Assembly (NCBI RefSeq): GCF_900637295.1
Contig: NZ_LR134363.1
Location: 930,001 to 994,000 of the forward strand
Origin: Actinomyces slackii
GTDB lineage: Bacteria; Actinomycetota; Actinomycetes; Actinomycetales; Actinomycetaceae
DNA: 64,000 bases
Reading direction: 5' to 3'
Part shown: in pieces, positions 52,501 through 58,546 of the stretch
How the letters are laid out: every line of letters starts with the position of its first letter
Numbering within the stretch: the stretch's first letter is position 1
Notes under the pieces: generated by a model
Databases searched by the model: none
The model's input: only the letters and a program-made list of their open reading frames with translations
Told to the model about the DNA's origin: nothing
Position numbers and translations under genes: made by a program

Positions 52501-52611
52501 GAGGCCGCCCTGGCCGTGTGCGCCCGCGTGCGCGAGCTCCTGGCGCATCCGCGCTGGGAGGGTCACGATGCTCTGGCCTATGTGGAGACCGTGGAGGATG
52601 CCTTCTCCTGA
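49552..52611 (+). CDS. giant TPR-repeat protein, partner of the HSP90-like ATPase
   Basis: A 1019-aa cytosolic protein made largely of helix-turn-helix repeats of TPR type (for example AKKEAYTNAATAAGNLDDN-like units near residues 830-850, and QTIASLLNLGQALGVAERFL). A Cys pair lies in CEGCDPMRQ near residue 165, and there is a disordered acidic linker near residues 420-465 (ADSADSADSEEADEPFPLVD). GGAAGGA lies 7 nt before the ATG. It follows the HSP90-like gene by 61 nt. TPR proteins are classic HSP90 co-chaperones in eukaryotes; here the link rests on gene order. It is the last gene of the cluster. Confidence 0.8.
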   Translation: MTTREDILERLAYAEALSYGPKASALIAEAVTWADALGEEDLQVATRLALTDGYQHGNEEWKALAPFVWNLARFQERPDLFDADQLRTLHWHFKWSVAVAAANPKVAKDQVRRLEASLEEFYRSQGASMHVVHGERASVAGLLGLEEEAAEELAAWRATPRDENSDCEGCDPMRQVAYAYRTEDWDLAVGTAVPILREDVGCDVQPQMMQSLVLLPLLATGRPKAAWDAHMRSYREIRRHPNALVSIGYHLEYLALVGKVDRGLELLRRHVEWLDQAESAHALLTALRGMSLVLREAERVGRGEEALGVAVPAETLWAPHPAMEESTTISQAYAEFSGWARHLAAAFDARNANTTISDHLERSLARAPLAGQDGTGAQIELLQTPEALPEPVPTCQPVPSGAEEFGFDSALGLVSLDSGGAGRGAGQENSPAPAPPPGADSADSADSEEADEPFPLVDLTRPAPVGDGETAVRRYARTLSQVGAGAEYFYIVDQAAVLDHLPEPGRAPDGLEAEASSLRASAYSRRTEYDRAIEERLRIRPLRESQSGVLGAVEVDIANLNEEMTADRQAGRDTTPERAGRIERVETMLSVVAGRLERLLGPEDPAAPSAPADLATADPDLVDSCILAADVLSDIAGVLASLEAKEPGLRAVALMERAWLNVPVELHAEDMRDAVDMARAEILAECGEVVEACQLAEEVMRRHDIMPLPTALRGRRLLGVASMEVDQYEEAVKQFREHANTTMAMGMPFQTIASLLNLGQALGVAERFLESAEVLETALSRATSLQVPGMTLFIHQFLAQVHMGLGEHEGVLEHSLASAEALESAGRLAAAKEAYTNAATAAGNLDDNVQSSALFQRAAALEDVSTDLGRIEKGRMLRSAARALVDDLTVAMARSRLDDALAIMRQSQDTFMEVPDSEQYSMAWEQGDWHDDMSWILWRADETAQAIEHCEAAVEGYMSTDDRNSAARSLCLLASLHADRDDREAALAVCARVRELLAHPRWEGHDALAYVETVEDAFS

Positions 52612-52795
52612 GCCGGTCCTGAGCCGGTCGATGACCGGACTCGCGGGGCGCGCCCGGCCGCCGGGCCGAAACGCATATGTGCGCCCCGGTGGGCAAGGCG
52701 GTTCGCCCCCTGTGAATCGGATGCCATGCGGGGAGGTGTGGAGCATGATTGTCCCTGAGGCACCATCACGCCCTTAGATCCGCCGGGAGGCTCCC

Positions 52796-53659
52796 ATGGC
52801 CATTGCCACCTCGCACCGATTCTCAGACGACGACCTACCTGTTGAGGCCGGGCGCTACCGGCTCATCGCCGCCGGGGTGTGCCCCTGGTCGCGGCGCGTG
52901 CTCATCGCCCGACGCCTGCTGGGGCTCACGGAGGCGATCCCCCTGTCGTGGACCTATGGCCGCGGCGAGGACGGCTACTGGGAGCTGACCGGGCCCGACG
53001 GCGAGCCGGGAGTGGACCCGGCGCTGGGCGCCCGCTCCCTGGCGGAGGTCTACGAGGGCACGCCCGGCTATGAGCCGCCGCCCACGGTGCCGGCGCTGGT
53101 GGATGTCACCACCGGGGAGGTCGTCAGCGATGACTCCGGGGCGCTGCTGTTCGACTTGGCCACGGCCTGGTGGGACCTGCATCGTGAGGGCGCCCCTGAT
53201 CTGTATCCGCTGGGGCGGCGCAACTCGACCGATGCCTGGGATGAGTGGGTTGGCGCCCAGATCAACCGTGGGCATTCGGTGGCCACGCACTCCGAGGACC
53301 CTGAGGAGGCGGCGGAGGCCGCCAACGGGGTGCTGGTGGGCTTCGATGTGGTGGACACGCTGCTGGCGCGGGCCACGAGGATGGAGGCCAGCCGTGAGGA
53401 CGGGCTGACGATGATGGATGGCCCGCCGCTGTCCTCCCTGGTGTCGGTGGGGCAGTTCCTGTGCGGGGACCAGCCCACCGGCTCTGACATCCGGCTGTTC
53501 ACCACCGTTCAGGCCTATGAGTACGGCGGCCGCCAGGTCTACCCGGGCGGGGAGGCCCCGCCGATCTCCTTCTGGCCGGCGCTGGCCCGCTGGTTCCGCG
53601 CCCTGGAGGGCCGCTCGGGCTGGGTCGGCCCCGAGGAGCGCAGCGCCCTGGGCTGCTGA
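52796..53659 (+). CDS. glutathionyl-hydroquinone reductase-like protein (ECM4/YqjG family)
   Basis: A 287-aa cytosolic thioredoxin-fold transferase. The active-site Cys29 is in AGVCPWSRRVLIARRLLGL. The cis-Pro loop VPALVDVTTGEVVSDDSG and the all-alpha C-terminal domain (LSSLVSVGQFLCGDQPTGSD, then IRLFTT) follow in order. GGGAGG precedes the ATG by 4 nt. Known members reduce glutathionyl-quinones. Most actinobacteria use mycothiol instead of glutathione, so the thiol partner here may differ. It is about 30 residues shorter than typical ECM4 proteins. Confidence 0.85.
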   Translation: MAIATSHRFSDDDLPVEAGRYRLIAAGVCPWSRRVLIARRLLGLTEAIPLSWTYGRGEDGYWELTGPDGEPGVDPALGARSLAEVYEGTPGYEPPPTVPALVDVTTGEVVSDDSGALLFDLATAWWDLHREGAPDLYPLGRRNSTDAWDEWVGAQINRGHSVATHSEDPEEAAEAANGVLVGFDVVDTLLARATRMEASREDGLTMMDGPPLSSLVSVGQFLCGDQPTGSDIRLFTTVQAYEYGGRQVYPGGEAPPISFWPALARWFRALEGRSGWVGPEERSALGC

Positions 53660-53730
53660 GCGCGCTACGGCACCGGGGGCGGGGCGCGTGCGCGCCGGGC
53701 GTGTGCCGGGCGGTGGCGTCCCGTGCCCTC

Positions 53731-53862
53731 GGGCGTCGTCGACGACGTGCGTCTGCGTAGACGACGAGGGTTTGCGTCATCCGACTGGGGGTAGCACAGG
53801 GGTGATTGACGCAAAGTCACGTCGTCTACGCGAAGTCACGTCCGTTGACGCGAACTCTCGCG
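53731..53862 (+). repeat. 132-bp intergenic repeat, copy B
   Basis: Differs from copy C (54797-54928) at only 2 positions by my alignment and has the same orientation. The inner inverted arms TTTGCGTCA / TGACGCAAA lie about 30 nt apart. It ends 6 nt before the 3' end of the gene at 53869-54627. Confidence 0.92.
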
Positions 53863-53868
53863 CTCGGC

Positions 53869-54627
53869 TCAGGTGGCGGTGGGTGTGGGTGTTGCCAGGG
53901 CGGCGGGGTCGATGGTGACCTCGGCGCGGGTCAGGGCCGCATCGAGGAGGTCGACGGGGGAGAGGTCGGCTGGCTCGGGGCCGTCGGTGGTGGTGCTCAG
54001 GGCGATGAGTCCGGGGTTGTTGTGCTCGTCGATGACGGGGACGACGATGCGCTGGGTGGTGCGCTGCGACCCGTCCTCGGCGGTGATGACGGAGGTGTAG
54101 CCGACGACGCCTTGGGGGAGCTGATCGGCAGGGATAGCGGTGAATGCCTCGGTGACCATGGAGCCCCGTGGTGATACCTCACTTGACCGAAATTGAAAGG
54201 TCTCGCCATCGCACTCCGAGAAAGACGCAGCGATGCGCTCGAAACTTTCGAGTTGATTGAAAACGTAAATGTCTAGCGCCATGGTCTGCGTGATATCAAC
54301 GCCTTGAAAGGTGAAGGTGACGCTAGTCCTCCGGAGCTCCCGGTTCTCGGGAAGAGAATAGTCCAACATCGTGTCGATTGTGGAGCATCCCGTGTTGTAT
54401 GACATGAGCTCTGTCCAAACTGTTTCAACGCCGCGCCAGTTGTCCTCTGTGATCCCGGGGATGTCTCCTAGGTGGAGCATGCGACGCACCATGCCGGCCG
54501 GTGGTGCGTAGTTGTAGTGGGGGATGGAGGCCTGGGGCAGGGTGATCCTGATGTCCGTGAAGTGGAGCAGGGGGGACAGAATCACGGCGACGAGCAGCGT
54601 GTTGATCATCTTCGATGAACGAGACAT
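53869..54627 (-). CDS. uncharacterised exported or membrane-anchored protein between 132-bp repeats
   Basis: A 252-aa protein of no family I recognise. An N-terminal hydrophobic segment (MINTLLVAVILSPLLHF) suggests a signal peptide or single anchor. The mature part has Cys in TGCSTIDTML and FSECDGE, and the end is a Thr/Pro-rich tail (ALATPTPTAT). The 5' half is about 40% GC (24 of 60 in line 54241), while the 3' half is 77% (46 of 60 in line 53881), so the gene is mosaic. It has no good ribosome site. Direct repeats B and C bracket it. Confidence 0.6.
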   Translation of the reverse strand: MSRSSKMINTLLVAVILSPLLHFTDIRITLPQASIPHYNYAPPAGMVRRMLHLGDIPGITEDNWRGVETVWTELMSYNTGCSTIDTMLDYSLPENRELRRTSVTFTFQGVDITQTMALDIYVFNQLESFERIAASFSECDGETFQFRSSEVSPRGSMVTEAFTAIPADQLPQGVVGYTSVITAEDGSQRTTQRIVVPVIDEHNNPGLIALSTTTDGPEPADLSPVDLLDAALTRAEVTIDPAALATPTPTAT

Positions 54628-54796
54628 CAGGAATACCGTTTCTCAGGTTTGTCGTTGAGGTGCAGTCGTTCTACGAGAAATCGTAGCAGCGGTGGTGGGA
54701 ATGCGGGTCGCTGCGACCCTGGGTCCGCTCCCTGGCCGCTCCTCAGTCGCGGTTGCCAGCCTCGTCATGGGGCGCGGCTGTGCAGTTGGCAAGTCC
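54628..54796. other. upstream region of the exported-protein gene
   Basis: Together with repeat C this is a 330-nt gene-free stretch. AT-rich sequence at 54635-54690 probably carries the promoter; no clear hexamers are seen. Confidence 0.35.
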
Positions 54797-54928
54797 GGGC
54801 GTCGTCGACGACGTGCGTCTGCGTAGACGACGAGGGTTTGCGTCATCCGACTGGGGGTAGCACAGGGGTGATTGACGCAAAGGCGCGTCGTCTACGCGAA
54901 GTCACGTCCGTTGACGCGAACTCTCGCG
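54797..54928 (+). repeat. 132-bp intergenic repeat, copy C
   Basis: Near-identical direct copy of 53731-53862. It carries GACGACGTGCGTCTGCGTAG, TTTGCGTCATCCGACTGGGG and paired ACGCGAAGTCACGTC / GACGCGAACTC elements. Confidence 0.92.
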
Positions 54929-54961
54929 ATCGGCGTCGGCCGGGGGAGGCCCGGGAGCCGG

Positions 54962-56068
54962 TTACTGCGCGGCGGAGCGCCTGAAGTCGACGATGGCGAG
55001 GACCAGGGCCACGATGCACGCCGGAATCCCCGCTCGGTATGCGAGGACGGCCGGCCCCGACCAGTCGAACAGCGTGCACACCGCGGCGACCACGAGAAGA
55101 AGCCCCATACCGGCGAGAATGCCCAAGGAGATGAGGGAGAGCCGGCGGGGCGCCATCGCCCGGCGCGCCAGGGGGAAGAAGCCCGAGGGCATCCTGCGGT
55201 GGATCGGGCGAGCGCGGACGACGAAGGTCCAGATGCACACGATCACCGTGGCGACCATGGGGCCGATCGCGATCCACAGCGGTGGGCCCTCCACCTCAGT
55301 GGCCACCGGCGGGCCCCCCACCTCAATGGCCACCAGGATCCCTGCAAGCGCGAGCAGCCCCAGGAGCATCCAGAGCAGCGCCATGCAGATGGCGCGACCG
55401 ATGATGACACCGACGAGCTTGGGGATGCGGGGCTCCTGAGGGGCGAGTGCCGCGGCGGTTGCGATGGCCTGTGCCATCTCCTCGCGGTAGCCGCAGAGCA
55501 TGCTGGCGTATCCGAGCTGGAGGAGAGTCTGCTCATTGGTCGGATCGAGATGGGCGGACTCACGGAAGGCCTGCCACGCCAGGCGGGGATCCTCGGGGAG
55601 AGTAGCCATCCCGAAGATCAGGTGAGAATCCGAGTCCTCGGGGGCGAGGAGCACTCCTTCCCAGGCGATACGGCGGGCCTCGTCCCCTTGACCACGAATA
55701 TGCAGGGCGATGCTCAGATGATGCCGAGCGGCGACGTCGTCCGGATCCAGGCTCAGAGCGCGCCGCAGCGGTGCCTCGGCAGCCTGAGCGTCACCATTCG
55801 CGATATGTGCGCGGGCGAGTGCTCTCAGGGGCGCCGGGCTGTCGGGGAGAAGGCTGACCGCCCGTTGCGCCGTCTCGATGGCCTGGGGCAGGTTCCCCGA
55901 CTCCCGATGGACGGCGGACAGGAGGGTCTTGGTGTCCCCCTCATATTCGGGGAAATCCGCCTCAAGCCTGCGCAGCGCGCTCATGGCCTGGGAGTTGCGT
56001 CCCATGTTGATAAGTTGCGCGGTGCGCGTGAGGATCTCGTCGTAGCGCTGGTAGCTGGACTCGCTCAT
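54962..56068 (-). CDS. TPR-membrane protein coupled to AAA+ ATPase
   Basis: A 368-aa protein. ATG 56068 overlaps the stop of the AAA+ gene by 4 nt (ATGA); the frame is open further up but inside that gene. Residues about 10-200 form TPR units (AIETAQRAVSLLPDSPAPLR, AEAPLRRALSLDPDDVAARH). Four hydrophobic segments lie in the C-terminal half (ALLWMLLGLLALAGILVAI and others). The TPR face should be cytosolic and could dock the ATPase to the membrane. No family recognised. Confidence 0.75.
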   Translation of the reverse strand: MSESSYQRYDEILTRTAQLINMGRNSQAMSALRRLEADFPEYEGDTKTLLSAVHRESGNLPQAIETAQRAVSLLPDSPAPLRALARAHIANGDAQAAEAPLRRALSLDPDDVAARHHLSIALHIRGQGDEARRIAWEGVLLAPEDSDSHLIFGMATLPEDPRLAWQAFRESAHLDPTNEQTLLQLGYASMLCGYREEMAQAIATAAALAPQEPRIPKLVGVIIGRAICMALLWMLLGLLALAGILVAIEVGGPPVATEVEGPPLWIAIGPMVATVIVCIWTFVVRARPIHRRMPSGFFPLARRAMAPRRLSLISLGILAGMGLLLVVAAVCTLFDWSGPAVLAYRAGIPACIVALVLAIVDFRRSAAQ

Positions 56069-57516
56069 AGGAGTCTGCGCGCTTGCATCCACGCCCTGAG
56101 CTCGGCGTACTCACCGGAGTGGTCGGCGTACTGCACGACATTGCGCGCCGTCTCGAACCACGGCCCCGTCGAGGGGCGGATCTCAGCGATCGCCGCATGC
56201 AGGTCCGCCATGCCGATCAGTCGGGGCGCGCCGGAGCGAACCGAGTCCATGAGGGCCTTCTCCGCAGCGGTCTCGCACACATGCGCCAGGTCCGCCCCTG
56301 TGAATCCCTCGGTCGCCGCCGCCACCTGATGCAAGTCGATGCCCTCGACCGGGCGATCCTTGAGATGCGTGTGCACGATCGCCGCACGAGCGGGCTCATC
56401 GGGCGGCAGCACGAGGATGGCGCGGTCCAGGCGCCCCGGACGGCGCAGCGCCGGATCAAGGTCCCACGGGGTGTTCGTAGCGGCCAGGACGTAGAGCCCG
56501 TTGTTGCTCCCCTCGATCCCATCGAGCTCCTGGAGCAGCTGGTTGATGACCCCGCGGATCCCGAAGTGCCGCTGGTAGGAGCGTTTGAGGCCGATCGCGT
56601 CGAGCTCATCGAGGAAGACGACGCACGGCGAGCTCTCACGGGCCTTGGTGAAGATACTGTGAATATTGGCCTCGGAGTTGCCCAGATAGGGGTCCAGGAT
56701 GTCCGTGAGGGCCACGTTGATGAAGGAGGCCCCCATCTCCCCGGCCACGGCGCGGGCGATGAAGGTCTTGCCCACCCCGGGCGGCCCGTAGAGCAGCAGC
56801 CCTCCGCGCAGGCTCTTGCCGTAGAGGCGGCGCAGCTCCGGGTTGCGCAGCGGGGCGAGGAAGGAGACCTCCAGCCGCTGCTTGACATCGGCCAGGCCGC
56901 CGACGTCCGCCAGCCGGATCTCCGGATCCTCGACCTCCCAGGCCAGCTGCTCGGACTCGGAGTCGGACGCGGCCAGGGGCTCCCTCACGGGCTGGGCCGG
57001 CGGCTGGGACTGACCGGCCGACGGCGGAGAGGGCGGCGCATCGATGAAGGGCGCGGCCGGGCCGGCGCCGAGGTCGTCCTCGGCCCTGGCCCAGTCGAAC
57101 CCGTCATCGGAGCCCTGCGTGGTGGAGTCCTGTCCGGCGTCGGAGCCCTGCGTGGTGGAGTCCTGTCCGGCGTCGGAGCCCTGCGTGGTGGAGTCCTGTC
57201 CGGCGTCAGGGCCCTGTGCGGGGGAGTCCTGCCCGGCGTCGGGGCCCTGCGAGTCCTCGGCGCCTTGGACGGGAGCCTGCGGCGCTGCCTGGGCGGGCGC
57301 GGCGACCGCGGGTGCCTCCGCCGAGAGCGCCTGGGCCATGAGCTCGCGGGCGCGGGCGTTGTCGGGCTCGGTGTGCAGCGCCGTCGCGCAGTGCGTCACC
57401 GCGTCGGAGCCGCGCCCCTCGGAGATGAGGAGCTCGGCCAGATGGAGTCGTAGGGGAACGTCATTCGGGGAGGCCTCCACGGCTCGCTGGAGGGAGTCGA
57501 TCACCGGGTTGCTCAC
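56065..57516 (-). CDS. AAA+ ATPase (Cdc48/FtsH-like) with N-terminal TPR-like helices
   Basis: A 483-aa cytosolic ATPase. The N-terminal 60 residues resemble a TPR pair (LRLHLAELLISEGRGSDAVT). A disordered linker with an 11-residue repeat (TTQGSDAGQDS, residues about 90-135) follows. The AAA module has Walker A YGPPGVGKTFIARAVAG, Walker B VVFLDELDAIGL, second region LDPALRRPGRLDRAIL (Arg finger) and TEGFTGADLAHVCETAAEKA. No protease domain follows, so it is a stand-alone unfoldase or remodeller. GTG 57516 is set by TAGGAT 6 nt upstream. It is coupled to the TPR-membrane gene. Confidence 0.88.
   Translation of the reverse strand: MSNPVIDSLQRAVEASPNDVPLRLHLAELLISEGRGSDAVTHCATALHTEPDNARARELMAQALSAEAPAVAAPAQAAPQAPVQGAEDSQGPDAGQDSPAQGPDAGQDSTTQGSDAGQDSTTQGSDAGQDSTTQGSDDGFDWARAEDDLGAGPAAPFIDAPPSPPSAGQSQPPAQPVREPLAASDSESEQLAWEVEDPEIRLADVGGLADVKQRLEVSFLAPLRNPELRRLYGKSLRGGLLLYGPPGVGKTFIARAVAGEMGASFINVALTDILDPYLGNSEANIHSIFTKARESSPCVVFLDELDAIGLKRSYQRHFGIRGVINQLLQELDGIEGSNNGLYVLAATNTPWDLDPALRRPGRLDRAILVLPPDEPARAAIVHTHLKDRPVEGIDLHQVAAATEGFTGADLAHVCETAAEKALMDSVRSGAPRLIGMADLHAAIAEIRPSTGPWFETARNVVQYADHSGEYAELRAWMQARRLL
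57110..57241. repeat. 33-bp coding tandem repeat in the AAA+ gene
   Basis: Four units of 33 nt (the first two identical, the last diverged) encode the 11-residue linker repeat. Copy number is likely to vary between strains. Confidence 0.9.
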
Positions 57517-57522
57517 GCCGTG

Positions 57523-57528
57523 ATCCTA
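57523..57528 (-). promoter_or_regulatory. -10 element of leaderless AAA+ gene
   Basis: On the minus strand TAGGAT, 6 nt (CACGGC), then GTG at 57516. Confidence 0.55.
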
Positions 57529-57654
57529 CGCGTCGCCCGGGATGCGCGTGGTGCGTCTGGGCTTCTCTCCCCACCCGCTCTCCCGGCCCTGACCTTCCGA
57601 CGACGACGCCCGTGCGCGAGGCGGCCGCGGATCGCGGGGACATCCCGGCCGTGC

Positions 57655-58359
57655 TCAGTCCGAGGCGATGAGCGCCGCCCCCAGAGTCAGCATCATGAGC
57701 GCCTGCCCGTCGAAGGCGATCCGCTCCCACAGGCCGGGTTGCGAGGTAGGCAGGACGAACATGACGAACCCGACGACGGATGCCAGCAGCAGTGCGGTGG
57801 TCAGTTGGCTGAGGAATTCGTGGATGCGGGGATGCCTGGCAGCGGCTCCGGCGGCTCCAGTGGCTCCTGCGGCTCCGTCGTCGTCCTCAGCGCGAGACCT
57901 CGACACCCGCGATGGGACCAGGAGCAGGGCGGCGGCGCTCCACTGCGAGACAGCCGTGACCATTGCGGCAGCATCATGAACATCGACGTCCCGGTCGAAG
58001 GGGACGGCGCCAACCACGGCCATGGCCACTCCGGCCACCACGAGAACAGCGCTGGCGGTGCGGGCCGTGATCACCTCCGCGGCGCGCCGCCCCGCCACGG
58101 CGATGACCACCCCGGCGAGGGCCAGCAGCACCCCCGACGCGATGACGCCGCCGTTGAACCACCCGTGGCCGGGGCTGCACACATAGCGGGCCGGGTAGGC
58201 GTCGTCGGTCATCGCACAGGTCGAGGCGCCCAGATCGCTGATGAGGTTCATGCGCATCGAGTACTCGCCATCCCAGTGCCTGAGCGCCATCGCCTGGCCC
58301 ACGCCGTAGGCCAGCGACGATCCGATGAGAATAACCCCCGATAAGGAACGCGACGCCAT
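57655..58359 (-). CDS. DUF998 membrane protein
   Basis: A 234-aa integral membrane protein with about six hydrophobic segments. DUF998 features are the N-terminal LIGSSLAYGVGQAMALRHWD, then MRMNLISDLGASTCAM, and SPGHGWFNGGVIASGVLLAL. A Gly/Ala-rich loop (DDDGAAGATGAAGAAA) divides the last segments. ATG 58359 is fixed by TAAGGT 6 nt upstream. The function of the family is unknown. Confidence 0.85.
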   Translation of the reverse strand: MASRSLSGVILIGSSLAYGVGQAMALRHWDGEYSMRMNLISDLGASTCAMTDDAYPARYVCSPGHGWFNGGVIASGVLLALAGVVIAVAGRRAAEVITARTASAVLVVAGVAMAVVGAVPFDRDVDVHDAAAMVTAVSQWSAAALLLVPSRVSRSRAEDDDGAAGATGAAGAAARHPRIHEFLSQLTTALLLASVVGFVMFVLPTSQPGLWERIAFDGQALMMLTLGAALIASD

Positions 58360-58365
58360 GCACCG

Positions 58366-58371
58366 ACCTTA
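58366..58371 (-). promoter_or_regulatory. -10 element of leaderless DUF998 gene
   Basis: On the minus strand TAAGGT, 6 nt (CGGTGC), then ATG at 58359. Confidence 0.55.
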
Positions 58372-58477
58372 TCCGGGGGCGGGAGGCGCCGTCACCCCGA
58401 TCCGCCCCAGCCCGCGCCGTGCGACTGCTGGCCCGCGATGCGCGCCCCGGTGAGCGCCCCATTGACGCGCAAAAGCA

Positions 58478-58506
58478 TTGAACCAGGCGCGACCTGCCGA
58501 TACGGT
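58478..58506 (+). promoter_or_regulatory. promoter of the acyl-CoA dehydratase activase gene
   Basis: TTGAAC at 58478-58483, a 17-nt spacer, then TACGGT at 58501-58506. This predicts a leader of about 34 nt containing GAAGG before ATG 58547, which argues against starts further upstream. Confidence 0.6.
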
Positions 58507-58546
58507 GGTGCTGGTCAGGCCAACCCTCGGCGTCGAAGGTGAACCG

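Noticed and set aside
49495..52746. An open frame of over 1000 codons antisense to the TPR gene
   Set aside because: Same cause: composition-driven, low-complexity translation and no ribosome site.
57110..57241. 33-bp repeats mistaken for a CRISPR array
   Set aside because: Units are contiguous with no spacers and translate in frame to an 11-residue linker repeat. No cas genes are present.
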